A stretch of DNA of 62,047 nt from NCBI GenBank assembly GCA_019424245.1, contig JAHYZV010000010.1, positions 1 to 62,047 of the forward strand, written 5' to 3'. Shown here piece after piece: positions 34,288-42,983 of this stretch. The notes under the pieces are model-generated. The model had not been told where the DNA came from. It did not search any database and worked only from the letters and a program-made list of their open reading frames with translations. The DNA comes from Clostridiales bacterium. GTDB lineage: Bacteria; Bacillota; Clostridia; Lachnospirales; Lachnospiraceae. The number at the start of each line of letters is the position of its first letter. Position 1 is the first letter of the stretch. A program made the translations under genes and the position numbers.

Positions 34288-35601
34288 ATGGATATGATAA
34301 TCATTCTCGTAGGACTTGCATTGTTACTAGTCCTTACATTAAAGAAAGTGCCGGTTGTATATGCAGCGGCAATCAGTGTTATATTTATAGCACTTTTCAG
34401 CAGACTTCCAGTTGTATCAACTATGACAGGTGATTATATGACTGGATTTGCAAACTTTGTTAAATCATCATGGCTTATGCTGTTGTTAGGTGCCATTCTT
34501 TCAAAGGTCATGGATATTACAGGAGCAGCAAGGTCAATAGCTTCATTTATTATTGGTAAGCTTGGTGTTAAGTTTGCCATACCAGCTATCGTAATCGCTG
34601 GTGGACTTTTAACTTATGGTGGTGTATCTGCCATGGTTTCATGTTTTGCCCTTTATCCAATCACACTTGCGGTATTCAGGGAAGCTGATATGCCAAGAAA
34701 ACTTATACCTGCAACAATTGGTGCTGGTATATTCACATGGGTAACGATGTTACCGGGTAATCCTCAGGTGCAGAATATTATTCCATCATCATTTCTTCCA
34801 ACTAATGCTATGGCAGCTCCAGTAGTTGGTGTTGTATGTGGTGTTTTTACACTTGCACTTATTCTGGTTTATCTTATGTGGGAGTCAAACCGAGCAAGGA
34901 AAAATGGAGAAGGTTTTATTGTTGATGAAGAAACATCTAAAGTTCTTGCAAAGACAGATGAGATGGAAGCAAATGGAAAGCTGCCTAATGTAGTTCTTGC
35001 TATTCTTCCTATCGTATGTGTAGCAGTTGTACTGAATGTATTAAAGCAGGATATATCAGTTGCACTTTTATCGGGAATTGTTCTTTGCTGTATATTATTC
35101 TTTAAGAATATTACAGGAGTACAGAAGCTGCTTACAGATGCAGTCAGCAGTGCAGCAGTTACAACTATCAATGCATCAGCTATAGTAGCCATAGGTTCAG
35201 TGGTTAAAGCAGCACCAGGATTTAACCAGATTGTTAATGGAATTCTTAACTTTAGTACATCAGGTGGTAATCCACTTATTATATTTGGTATTGCTACTAC
35301 ATTATTATGTGGACTTAATGCATCAGGTATGGGAGGACTTTCAACAACACTTTCAGTACTTGCAGAACCATTTATGGCTATGGGAGTTAATCCAGCTATA
35401 ATGCACAGAATAGGTGTTATTGCATCTGTAGGTCTTGACAGTCTTCCTCATAGCGGCGGTATCGTTGCAGTCCTTGCTATATCAGGAGTTTCATACAAGG
35501 AAGGCTATAAATATTTATTCGTAGTAACAGTTGTTATTACATTACTTGCACTCGCACTTGCCTTAGTACTTGGCAACATTATGTATCCTATAGCAGCTTA
35601 A
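34288..35601 (+). CDS. GntP-type permease
   Basis: 437 residues with about 12 TM segments of the GntP/ion-transporter class (LLLGAILSKVMDITGAARSI, LLTYGGVSAMVSCFALYPI, GLDSLPHSGGIVAVLAISG). Family members import gluconate, glycerate, hydroxybutyrate or similar hydroxy acids. AGGAGG is 7 nt before the ATG. Followed after 59 nt by a lyase-fold enzyme. The FadR-type regulator diverges upstream. The cargo is likely a small hydroxy- or keto-carboxylic acid used by the lyase, but the exact compound cannot be read from sequence. Confidence 0.8.
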   Translation: MDMIIILVGLALLLVLTLKKVPVVYAAAISVIFIALFSRLPVVSTMTGDYMTGFANFVKSSWLMLLLGAILSKVMDITGAARSIASFIIGKLGVKFAIPAIVIAGGLLTYGGVSAMVSCFALYPITLAVFREADMPRKLIPATIGAGIFTWVTMLPGNPQVQNIIPSSFLPTNAMAAPVVGVVCGVFTLALILVYLMWESNRARKNGEGFIVDEETSKVLAKTDEMEANGKLPNVVLAILPIVCVAVVLNVLKQDISVALLSGIVLCCILFFKNITGVQKLLTDAVSSAAVTTINASAIVAIGSVVKAAPGFNQIVNGILNFSTSGGNPLIIFGIATTLLCGLNASGMGGLSTTLSVLAEPFMAMGVNPAIMHRIGVIASVGLDSLPHSGGIVAVLAISGVSYKEGYKYLFVVTVVITLLALALALVLGNIMYPIAA

Positions 35602-35660
35602 AGTGTTATAAAATATCAGTAAAAAACTATAAACATATCAGCAGAAAGGAATAAAGAATT

Positions 35661-36629
35661 ATGAAAGAAGAGTATATTAAGAAAGAAACAACATCATTTA
35701 AGGAATTAGTAAAAAACGAGCAGATCTTTGCACCATGTGTATGGGACTGTAGAACTGCAAGAGCAGCGGAACTCACGGGCTTTAAGGCACTTATGTTAAG
35801 TGGTGGACAGCTTGCAGAAAGTGTTGCAGGTCTTCCGGATATTGGTCTTATAACAGCAGATGACCTTGTACAGTCAACAGAAAGAATATGTAACTATTCA
35901 TCACTTCCACTTATAGTAGATGCAGATGATGGATTCGGAGATACTCCACTTACTACATACAGACTTATAAAAAGACTTATAAATGCAGGAGCAAAAGGCT
36001 GTACTATCGATGATACAACAGGCATCAGAGGCTGGAACAGATGGGGTTTTGCAATGATGAACGGATATAAGGATGGAGATATCAAGCATGAAGTTGTTTC
36101 AAGAGAAAAATGGCTTGCAAAAGTTGCAGCAAGTCTTGAGGCTGCAAAGGGAACAGATTTCTTAGTTATAGCACGTACAGAATGTAAGCTTGAATATGGT
36201 ATAGATGAGGCTATTGAAAGATGTAAGGCTGCTGAGGCTATGGCAAAGGATATGGGTGTTGATGTTATGACACTTATTATTGGTCTTAAGACTATAGAGG
36301 AAGCTGAAAAGGTAAGTAAGGAAGTTAAGGGCTGGAAGATGTGGCCGGATGTTATGAGTAAGAATGGCAAGGCAGATATTAACCTTGATGATGTTATTCC
36401 TTATGGATTTAACTTTGTAACATGCCACGTATTTGAGAAAGCATCTATGTTTGGTATGTATGTATATGGTAAGGAAACTTTAAAAGACCGCAATACTGTA
36501 TTCCATGATGAACACGATATGGGTGGCATGCCAAAAGAAGATATGCCAAAGTGGATTGACATGGGGCTTAACTACTATATTGGAATAGAAGAAGAATTCA
36601 ATGATATGGCTAAGAAATATAATAAATAA
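35661..36629 (+). CDS. Isocitrate lyase/PEP mutase superfamily enzyme
   Basis: 322 residues of an alpha/beta barrel. Family marks: FAPCVWDCRTARAAELTGF, LSGGQLAESVAGLPDIG, the metal loop VDADDGFGDT (near 92) and IARTECKLEYGIDEAIERC. Where lyases carry K-K/R-C-G-H, this protein reads CTIDDTTGIRGWN, so the nucleophilic Cys motif is absent. That moves it away from isocitrate and methylisocitrate lyase and toward members such as oxaloacetate decarboxylase or dimethylmalate lyase-like proteins. It should act on a 2-hydroxy- or 2-keto-dicarboxylate in the cytosol. AGAAAGGA precedes the ATG. Cotranscribed with the GntP permease and perhaps with the cupin 147 nt downstream. Confidence 0.75.
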   Translation: MKEEYIKKETTSFKELVKNEQIFAPCVWDCRTARAAELTGFKALMLSGGQLAESVAGLPDIGLITADDLVQSTERICNYSSLPLIVDADDGFGDTPLTTYRLIKRLINAGAKGCTIDDTTGIRGWNRWGFAMMNGYKDGDIKHEVVSREKWLAKVAASLEAAKGTDFLVIARTECKLEYGIDEAIERCKAAEAMAKDMGVDVMTLIIGLKTIEEAEKVSKEVKGWKMWPDVMSKNGKADINLDDVIPYGFNFVTCHVFEKASMFGMYVYGKETLKDRNTVFHDEHDMGGMPKEDMPKWIDMGLNYYIGIEEEFNDMAKKYNK

Positions 36630-36776
36630 TATTCCCCCAATAGATACAGTAAATTAATAAGGTGTATAAGTGTATTGATAAAAATATAGTAAGAAAATAC
36701 TGTCAGAGCAGATGTCTATGCTATGTAATGTTGATTATATAAACATGAGTCTGCACTGACAGGAAAGGAGATATGT

Positions 36777-37133
36777 ATGGTTCGTAAAAGAGATGATAAA
36801 ATATATGATAAAAAACCGAGTCCCTTCAATGGAACTGGAGAAATACTTGTAAGAAGTCTTCTTAATGGAGAGGATGAGATGTATAAAACAGGCAGAGTAT
36901 TTGGACATACAACAGTATATCCAGGTTCTGCTATAGGATACCATATCCATAATGGTGAGTCAGAAACCTATTATATATTAAGCGGTACAGCAAAGTATAA
37001 TGATAATGGTGTTATAAAGACAGTTACAGCTGGAGATGTTACATTTACAGGTTCAGGTGAAGGTCATGGAATAGAGGCGATAGGTAACGAGCCTGTTGAG
37101 ATGATTGCTCTTATCTTATATGATAAAAGATAA
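36777..37133 (+). CDS. Single-domain cupin protein
   Basis: 118 residues, one cupin beta-barrel. Motif 1 is YHIHNGESETYYILSG with two His and a Glu as metal ligands. Motif 2 is GDVTFTGSGEGHGIEAIGNE with the third His. Could be an isomerase, decarboxylase or dioxygenase-like enzyme, or a sensor; the sequence does not decide. AAAGGAG is 8 nt upstream of the ATG. It follows the lyase-fold gene and ends before a strong terminator, so it is likely the last gene of the GntP-lyase operon. Confidence 0.8.
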   Translation: MVRKRDDKIYDKKPSPFNGTGEILVRSLLNGEDEMYKTGRVFGHTTVYPGSAIGYHIHNGESETYYILSGTAKYNDNGVIKTVTAGDVTFTGSGEGHGIEAIGNEPVEMIALILYDKR

Positions 37134-37192
37134 GAAGGTTTGATTAATATGCTGATAACTTCAAGGCTTATCAGAAGATTTGCCCATAATAC

Positions 37193-37241
37193 AGAACCCT
37201 CCATAATATAAACCCTGATATATGTTGATTTAAGGTTCTGT
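37193..37241 (+). other. Weak hairpin downstream of the cupin gene
   Basis: CAGAACC pairs with GGTTCTG across ~35 nt. There is no T run; it may be part of a compound 3' end with the terminator at 37251. Confidence 0.35.
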
Positions 37242-37250
37242 GAAGTTATT

Positions 37251-37298
37251 AAACCCTGCTATAGTTGATTAGTTGTAATCACTATAGCAGGGTTTTTT
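37251..37298 (+). terminator. Strong terminator after the cupin gene
   Basis: AACCCTGCTATAGT (37252-37265) pairs perfectly with ACTATAGCAGGGTT (37281-37294), followed by TTTT. Confidence 0.9.
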
Positions 37299-37421
37299 AG
37301 TATATGCTTTTAATATATTGCCTTTAGTATATTGTTATCAGTTTATTATAGTATCAGTAAACAGTACATAAGTGCTATATTGAAAATAAGCATAATGCGT
37401 GAAATAATTGACAGTATACAA

Positions 37422-37745
37422 TTAACCAGCAATAAATCTCATAAGAAGTTCAACTATGAATACAGCAGCACAGCTAAACATAGCAACCTGAAAAAGACTT
37501 TTTCCCATCCAGGCAAGTACAACAGCTATCACAAATGCAATAGCGGCGGATATAACACTGTTTGTAGATTCAAGTATGGCAGGAAACGTCATAACTGCCA
37601 GTGTTACATAAGGTACATAATACAGGAAAGACTTGATGGTTGTATTCTTGATTTCTTTTCTGATAAGTGTAAGCGGCAGTGTTCGGATAAGGTATGTTAC
37701 AGCTGCCATTATAAGTATGTATATATAAGTATTATGTAAAAGCAT
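37422..37745 (-). CDS. azlD: AzlD-family small subunit of branched-chain amino acid exporter
   Basis: 107 residues, four TM segments, with the family signature VTYLIRTLPLTLI near the N-terminus and FPAILE in the middle. Pairs with AzlC to export leucine, isoleucine, valine or toxic analogues. GGAG is 9 nt before the ATG at 37745, and only 20 nt separates it from azlC. The minus-strand azlCD pair sits between plus-strand operons and may be unrelated to them. Confidence 0.85.
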   Translation of the reverse strand: MLLHNTYIYILIMAAVTYLIRTLPLTLIRKEIKNTTIKSFLYYVPYVTLAVMTFPAILESTNSVISAAIAFVIAVVLAWMGKSLFQVAMFSCAAVFIVELLMRFIAG

Positions 37746-37765
37746 TTATTTTAGCTCCTTTAGTT

Positions 37766-38479
37766 TTAACATTCGTTTTCTTTAACAGGAAACAATACAG
37801 CAGCCGCTAGTGAAATAACTACTGTAAGAATAATAATACGTGTTCCAGATGATATCAAACTGACAATAGGTGCATAAGAGAATATGCAGCTTATAATCAT
37901 AGATATAGCAACAACGCAAGCTACAATTTTGTTCTTTCTTGCTGGTGGAATGATGATAGCAATAAACATTCCATATAGTCCGACACTTAGCGCACTTACG
38001 ATGCTTGCTGGAAGTATGTTTCCAAAAAGTACACCAAAGTAGGTTCCAAGTACCCAGGCTGGGGATGCAACAAGCACCATACCATACATATAGGCTGGAT
38101 TAAACTTTTCAGGAACAGATACACATAATCCAAATATTTCATCAGTAACAAAAAGTCCCATGATCAGTCTGTGAAAAAAAGGCATTTTGTTGTCAAGCTT
38201 CTGGCTTAACGCACACGACATAAGAAAGTATCGTGCATTGATTATAAGCTCCATGACAGCTATTTCTGTATATGTGGCGAGTGCGGCTATAAGCGTGAAT
38301 CCGGCGAATTCTCCAGCAGATGCGTGGCAGGTTATACTTGCCAGGGCAGCCTGCAGTGCTGTTAATCCAGCATTTTTGGCAGCAATACCAAGAGTGAAGG
38401 ATACAGCCAGATATCCAAGGGCTATTGGCATACCATTGTGTATGCCTTTTTTCAGCCAGTATGATGTAGAAGTATTCAT
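37766..38479 (-). CDS. azlC: AzlC-family large subunit of branched-chain amino acid exporter
   Basis: 237 residues with about 7-8 TM segments. The typical GIHNGMPIALGYLAVSFTLG start is followed by the ITCHASAGEFAGFTLI motif and INARYFLMSCALS. I start at the ATG at 38479 because GGAG lies 6 nt upstream; the ATG 12 nt earlier overlaps the ribosome site. First gene of an azlCD operon transcribed away from the cyclase-like gene at 38918. Confidence 0.9.
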   Translation of the reverse strand: MNTSTSYWLKKGIHNGMPIALGYLAVSFTLGIAAKNAGLTALQAALASITCHASAGEFAGFTLIAALATYTEIAVMELIINARYFLMSCALSQKLDNKMPFFHRLIMGLFVTDEIFGLCVSVPEKFNPAYMYGMVLVASPAWVLGTYFGVLFGNILPASIVSALSVGLYGMFIAIIIPPARKNKIVACVVAISMIISCIFSYAPIVSLISSGTRIIILTVVISLAAAVLFPVKENEC

Positions 38480-38917
38480 AAAGTTCTCCATTTCTATCTA
38501 TTAGTAGAAAATATATCATTTGCTAAGAATATATAGTTATTCTAATAAGATGTATTTTAAAATAGATTTTTAAGACAGTTTCTTAATATTACACCATATA
38601 AAATAAAGTGTCAAAAAATACAAAAATCCCTGACAAAAGTATAAAAATTCTTTACTTCATTAGTTTTGAACAGCACTATATATTGACAATTATTTATCAA
38701 ACTTAAATAAAAATCAAAAATAATATTTGCATAAAGTATTTCAAAAACAACGCTGGATTGTTAAAAGTGCATAAAAAATAACATATAAATTTATAGAATT
38801 TTGATAATTGATTATATACCGGTATACTGGTATACTGCAAGTGTCAAAAACAAAGACAAAAAGTTAACAAACATTTTAAAACACAATCAATAACAAAGTT
38901 TAAGGAGGAAAAATATT
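38480..38917. promoter_or_regulatory. Divergent control region with two GTATAC cores
   Basis: AT rich and non-coding. CCGGTATACTGGTATACTG holds two overlapping GTATAC cores at 38822-38827 and 38830-38835, about 85 nt before the cyclase-like gene. This matches the cores next to the FadR-type regulator at 32993. Confidence 0.55.
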
Positions 38918-39613
38918 ATGAATACAACATTTGATTTAGGAAACGGATTAAAGGTGATCGATCTTACAAAGCCATTAGACCCAAAGACAGAGTCGAGAAG
39001 GTGCCATCTTATCAGATATAATACAGGTGGACCAATCCCTGATTTCCATACAGCTATGGATCTTACAAGCCACCTTGGAACACATTGTGAGTGTCCTTAT
39101 CATCATGATGATAACTGGCCATCAGTTGCAGAGCTTCCACTTACAACATTTATGGGAAGAGCAATATATGTAGATTTCAAGGAAACACTTCCTCATAGAA
39201 AGCACATCAGTGCAGCAGACCTTGATAAGGCAACAGAGGGCTGGGTTAAGGAAGGAGATATTCTTATCATAGATTCTTCTTATAAGATTGATCCATTCAC
39301 ACCTGATACTAATACAGATAAGGATCAGAGATTATTAGTTAATGGTGAAACAGCACAGTGGTGTGTAGACCACAAGATTAAGTGTGTAGGCTTTGGTGAT
39401 GGAGTTTCAATTGAGAATTGCAACGAAGATGTTAAGCCTTTCCACGATATCTGTATGGCAGAAAACATAGTATTCCTTGAAGTATTAAAGAATCTTGATA
39501 AGCTTTCACAGGATACATTCTTCATGTCATATTCACCACTTCCAATCTATGGATTAGATTCATGCCCTATCAGAGCATATGCAATCGAAGGACTTGCTGA
39601 ATTTACAAGATAA
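38918..39613 (+). CDS. Cyclase/kynurenine formamidase-like metal hydrolase
   Basis: 231 residues of the cyclase (KynB-type) family. The metal-binding motif appears as SHLGTHCECPYHHD (near 50-63); the canonical HxGTHxDxPxH has Glu in place of the Asp. Later YGLDSCPIRAYAIEG carries the usual C-terminal region. Members hydrolyse amides, lactones or cyclic substrates with zinc or manganese. AAGGAGG is about 9 nt before the ATG. It is preceded by GTATAC sites and followed by the PanE-like reductase, so it likely opens a ring or amide in the same pathway. Not identifiable as true kynurenine formamidase: no tryptophan-degradation genes are near. Confidence 0.75.
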   Translation: MNTTFDLGNGLKVIDLTKPLDPKTESRRCHLIRYNTGGPIPDFHTAMDLTSHLGTHCECPYHHDDNWPSVAELPLTTFMGRAIYVDFKETLPHRKHISAADLDKATEGWVKEGDILIIDSSYKIDPFTPDTNTDKDQRLLVNGETAQWCVDHKIKCVGFGDGVSIENCNEDVKPFHDICMAENIVFLEVLKNLDKLSQDTFFMSYSPLPIYGLDSCPIRAYAIEGLAEFTR

Positions 39614-39639
39614 TATACAAAAGCGTTACGGTTGATAAT

Positions 39640-39742
39640 CAGCCGGTAAGTCTGTAAAAGCTGATGACTATGATTATATAGAGGAAACTGATGACTGTGA
39701 TTATTATAGAGGCTTTTAAACAGGTGATAATATTACCGGCTG
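39640..39742 (+). other. Long-range inverted repeat and imperfect direct repeat downstream of the cyclase-like gene
   Basis: CAGCCGGTAA (39640-39649) pairs with TTACCGGCTG (39733-39742). Inside, CTGATGACTATGATTATA and CTGATGACTGTGATTATTAT form a direct repeat with a ~30-bp period. No T tract, so not a clear terminator. Confidence 0.5.
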
Positions 39743-39800
39743 GATTTCAAAGTATGCTATATATAAAGTATATTGTATAATAAGAAGTATTACGGTTCAG

Positions 39801-39901
39801 AAATGGAGGATTAGTGTGAAAAATAAGATTTTTCACACGCAAGATTTGTACTTCGCACAAACTTGAGATGCGCAAAGAAGCAGCGCAAGAATGGAGGATT
39901 A
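39801..39901 (+). repeat. Palindrome bracketed by ribosome-binding-site copies, before the panE-like gene
   Basis: AAATGGAGGATTA (39801-39813), then GTGTGAAAAAT/AAG/ATTTTTCACAC (39814-39838) and GCA. After ~50 further bases with small hairpins comes GAATGGAGGATTA (39889-39901), the working ribosome site. It is almost the same unit as before uxuB (10241-10295). Confidence 0.85.
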
Positions 39902-39903
39902 CT

Positions 39904-40830
39904 ATGAAGATAGCAGTACTTGGAGCTGGTGCTATGGGTTCTATATATGGAGGCCATCTTTCAATAAACAATGATGTTTATATGATAGATAAGAAGGAAG
40001 AACTTGTTGAAAAGATTAATGCAGATGGATTGAAGCTATATGAGAATGATAAAGATGTCATATATCATCCAAAGGCATTGCTTAGCAGCGAAGGAATAGG
40101 TGAGGTTGATCTTGTTATTATATTTGTCAAGGCATTATATTCAAGAGCAGCTCTTATGGAAAATAAGGCTATAATCGGTGATAATACTTATGTTTTAACT
40201 CTTCAGAATGGTGCCGGACATGAAGATATTATTGAAGAGTTTGTTCCTAAGGAAAGAATTATTATAGGAACAACAGAAGATAATGGAGCTATTCTTGATA
40301 ACGGATATGTAAGAAGAGGCGGCAAGGGTAAGACTAACATTGGCATGCTTGTTGAAGATAAAAACAGTATGCTTGATAAAGTAAAGGAATGTTTTGATGG
40401 ATGTGGTTTTGATACACACATTTACAGTAACATACAGCAGCTTATATGGGATAAGCTTTTTACGAATGTCTCACTTAGTGCATTAACAGGAGTGCTTCAG
40501 GTGCCTATCGGCTTCATCGCAGAGGATAAATATGCCTGGAATATGACAGTTACACTTATAAAAGAAGCAATGCAGGTAGCAAAGGCTATGGGACTTGAGT
40601 TTGATGAAGATGAGATGATTGAGAGAGTAAGAAATACATCTATCAACTCGCCAGAAGGAAGGACTTCTATATATGCAGACTTAAAGGCAGGAAGGCTTAC
40701 AGAGGTTAATACAATAAGTGGTGCAGTTGTGAAGGCAGGAGACAGACTTGGAATTCCGGTTCCTTCGCATAAAATGATAGTTAATATGGTTCACGCCATG
40801 GAAGATAAGAGCAGAAATAATGTCCAGTAA
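39904..40830 (+). CDS. Ketopantoate reductase-like 2-hydroxyacid dehydrogenase
   Basis: 308 residues. The N-terminal Rossmann fold (KIAVLGAGAMGSIYGGHLS) binds NADP. The C-terminal helical domain has the PanE catalytic Lys region (WDKLFTNVSLSALTGVL) and SSxD-like end (PEGRTSIYADLKAGRLTEV with the conserved Asp and Glu). PanE reduces ketopantoate, but many catabolic loci use relatives on other 2-keto acids. No panB or panC gene is near, so a role in the surrounding sugar-acid pathway is more likely. The start is the ATG at 39904, behind GGAGG; an earlier in-frame ATG would translate the repeat leader. Confidence 0.8.
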   Translation: MKIAVLGAGAMGSIYGGHLSINNDVYMIDKKEELVEKINADGLKLYENDKDVIYHPKALLSSEGIGEVDLVIIFVKALYSRAALMENKAIIGDNTYVLTLQNGAGHEDIIEEFVPKERIIIGTTEDNGAILDNGYVRRGGKGKTNIGMLVEDKNSMLDKVKECFDGCGFDTHIYSNIQQLIWDKLFTNVSLSALTGVLQVPIGFIAEDKYAWNMTVTLIKEAMQVAKAMGLEFDEDEMIERVRNTSINSPEGRTSIYADLKAGRLTEVNTISGAVVKAGDRLGIPVPSHKMIVNMVHAMEDKSRNNVQ

Positions 40831-40918
40831 ATAAGTATTTAAAGAGTCATTACTGGATTAAATACTGAATTAAATACGAAATGTCTGCAGGTGAAAGGCA
40901 GACGGAAGGGAGTAAAAA

Positions 40919-41386
40919 ATGATATTTTCATCAATCCACACAAAGGATGATTATTCTAATTATCCAAAGGCAGTACAGAGAGCTATAGAATATTTAAAGA
41001 GCAATGATTTTACTAAAATGCAAACAGGTGTATATGAAATAGAAGGTAAACTGTTATATGCACAGGTATTCGATGCTATGACAGAACCAGTAAGTGATAG
41101 AAAACCAGAGGTTCACGAAAAGTACTTAGATGTCCAGTTCCTTGTAACAGGAAGAGAAAAGTTAGGTTTTACACCAGATACAGGAAATTATGAGGTGGAT
41201 GAAAGATTCGATGAAAGAGATCTTATATTCTACAAGAAGGTAGAAAATGAAGGCTTTATCACCTCAACGCCAGGATGTTTCTGTGTATTCTTTCCAACAG
41301 ATGTACACAGACCACAGGTTGCAGATGGAGAACCTATGGAAGTAAGAAAGGTTGTAGTCAAGGTAAGCTTAGAGCTTTTAAAGTAA
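40919..41386 (+). CDS. YhcH/YjgK/YiaL family protein
   Basis: 155 residues of the DUF386 cupin-like family. Typical stretches are KYLDVQFLVTGREKLGF (metal-site region) and CFCVFFPTDVHRPQV. In E. coli the relatives YiaL and YhcH lie beside a 2,3-diketogulonate TRAP carrier and sialic-acid genes and probably help anomers or keto-sugar forms equilibrate. Here it stands 86 nt before a TRAP transporter operon, the same partnership. GGGAG is 6 nt before the ATG. Confidence 0.85.
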   Translation: MIFSSIHTKDDYSNYPKAVQRAIEYLKSNDFTKMQTGVYEIEGKLLYAQVFDAMTEPVSDRKPEVHEKYLDVQFLVTGREKLGFTPDTGNYEVDERFDERDLIFYKKVENEGFITSTPGCFCVFFPTDVHRPQVADGEPMEVRKVVVKVSLELLK

Positions 41387-41472
41387 TCAGGCAGATGCAT
41401 AAGAGCAAAGCTGTCAGTTGTTTATCAGGGTTTATGACTGATGGTTGAAATGTATCAGATATGGAGGAATTT

Positions 41473-42483
41473 ATGGGCAGGAAAATAATAGCATTAGTAT
41501 TATGCATAACAGTGCTGGCCAGTCTTACACTTACAGGATGTTCAACTGACAGTGCAGACGGTCAGGAAGTAAAGATTATAAGAGTAGCATTTAACCAGAA
41601 TGAGAATCATCCACAGTATAAAGCTATGAAGGAACTTGGTGAAAAGTTCGAAAAGGCGACTAATGGAAGATACAAGATGACTATATATGCCAATGGTGTA
41701 CTTGGCGAGCAGGGTTCCATGGCAGAGTTTATAAGAACAGGAGCTCTTGATATGGCTATCGTACCCTGTTCAGTTCCAGAAGGATATGATTCTGATTTTG
41801 CTATCGTAGGTGCCCCTTATCTTTATAAGGATATGGATCACTTAAGAAGAGCAACAGAAGCTGGTGTGTTTACAGATCTTTTTAAGTCAACAAGAAAGTA
41901 TAATTTTGAGGTTCTTACAATATATACAGCTGGTGAGAGAAATATATATGCAGCCAAGCCTATTAACTCAGCAGAGGATCTTAAGGGTATGATCGTCAGA
42001 GTTAATGATAGTACAACATATCTTAACATGGTTAAGTATATGGGTGGTACAGGTACAGCAATGTCTCAGTCAGAGGTATATACAGCACTTCAGCAGGGCG
42101 TTATAGATGCAGGTGAAAACAGTGAACTTGTATATTCAGATTTCAAGCATTATGAAGTAGCTAAGTATTATTCATATACAAGACATATTGTACATCCAGA
42201 TGTAGTAGTAGCAAGTACTAACTTCCTTGACAGTTTATCAGCAGAGGATAGAAAGATATTCGACCAGCTTGTCATGGAATCAACAGATTATGAGTTTGAT
42301 ACATTTAAGGATGCTGTAGAAAAGGGCAAGGAAGAAGCAGAAGCCCATGGAGCAATCTTTGTATATCCTGATACTAACGAATTCAGGGAAAAATGTCAGC
42401 CATTACTTGATAGTATCGCTAACCAGTCAGATATGACAAAGGATATATATAATAATGTAGAAGCTCTACGTAATCAGGATTAA
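41473..42483 (+). CDS. TRAP transporter substrate-binding lipoprotein (DctP family)
   Basis: 336 residues. An N-terminal lipoprotein signal ends in the lipobox LTGC (Cys near 23), so it is tethered outside the membrane. The DctP fold shows IRVAFNQNENHPQYKAM, GVLGEQGSMAEFIRTGALDM, the conserved carboxylate-binding Arg in GMIVRVNDS, and GVIDAGENS. It captures an acidic substrate for the DctQM membrane part encoded next. Given nearby uronate enzymes and pectinase, galacturonate, its unsaturated products or a keto-acid is likely. Start at the ATG at 41473 behind GGAGG; an upstream ATG overlaps the ribosome site. Confidence 0.9.
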   Translation: MGRKIIALVLCITVLASLTLTGCSTDSADGQEVKIIRVAFNQNENHPQYKAMKELGEKFEKATNGRYKMTIYANGVLGEQGSMAEFIRTGALDMAIVPCSVPEGYDSDFAIVGAPYLYKDMDHLRRATEAGVFTDLFKSTRKYNFEVLTIYTAGERNIYAAKPINSAEDLKGMIVRVNDSTTYLNMVKYMGGTGTAMSQSEVYTALQQGVIDAGENSELVYSDFKHYEVAKYYSYTRHIVHPDVVVASTNFLDSLSAEDRKIFDQLVMESTDYEFDTFKDAVEKGKEEAEAHGAIFVYPDTNEFREKCQPLLDSIANQSDMTKDIYNNVEALRNQD

Positions 42484-42500
42484 TGAGGAGGTGTACTTAT

Positions 42501-42974
42501 ATGAAAATAGTTAAGAATATACTAGATAAGATAACTTCGTATGCAAGCGTATTCATATTTATTATGATGGTGCTTATGGTAACTTACCAGGTAGTTGCAA
42601 GATATATCTTCTCTTCACCAAGCAGTGTGACAGAGATTCTTACAAGATATTCATTCGTATGGTTGATAATCATATCTGCAACTTATATGTTTGGACAGAG
42701 AGAACATATCAATATAGCAGTTTTAAAGGATAAGCTTCCAGGAAAAGCAAAGACAGTGGTAAACATTATAATTGAGTGTGTAACTATAGTGTTTGCAGGA
42801 CTTATAATGGTATTCGGCGGCTTCAAGATTACACAGATGAATTTTGTACAGTACGATTCAATATTACATATTCCAACAGGTATTATATATTCTATAATTC
42901 CAATATGTGGCGTGATTATTATATTCTACAGCATATATAATATCGGTCTTGAGCTTAAGAAGAAGGCAGAATAG
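42501..42974 (+). CDS. TRAP transporter small membrane subunit (DctQ family)
   Basis: 157 residues with four TM segments, including VVARYIFSSPSSVTEILTRY after TM1 and SFVWLIIISATYMFGQREHI, both typical of DctQ. Couples with DctM and the DctP lipoprotein for sodium-driven uptake. GGAGG is 9 nt before the ATG at 42501; the frame is open further upstream and would overlap dctP. Ends 9 nt before dctM. Confidence 0.9.
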   Translation: MKIVKNILDKITSYASVFIFIMMVLMVTYQVVARYIFSSPSSVTEILTRYSFVWLIIISATYMFGQREHINIAVLKDKLPGKAKTVVNIIIECVTIVFAGLIMVFGGFKITQMNFVQYDSILHIPTGIIYSIIPICGVIIIFYSIYNIGLELKKKAE

Positions 42975-42983
42975 GAGGTAAAT

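Noticed and set aside
37332..37739. 135-codon plus-strand frame opposite azlD
   Set aside because: Shadow of a clear AzlD membrane protein; the plus-strand translation is Lys/Ser/Tyr noise.
38918..39613. Assignment as kynurenine formamidase kynB
   Set aside because: The metal motif has Glu for Asp and no tryptophan-catabolism genes are near.
39904..40830. Assignment as the pantothenate-pathway gene panE
   Set aside because: No panB/panC neighbours and a catabolic context; kept as a PanE-like reductase only.
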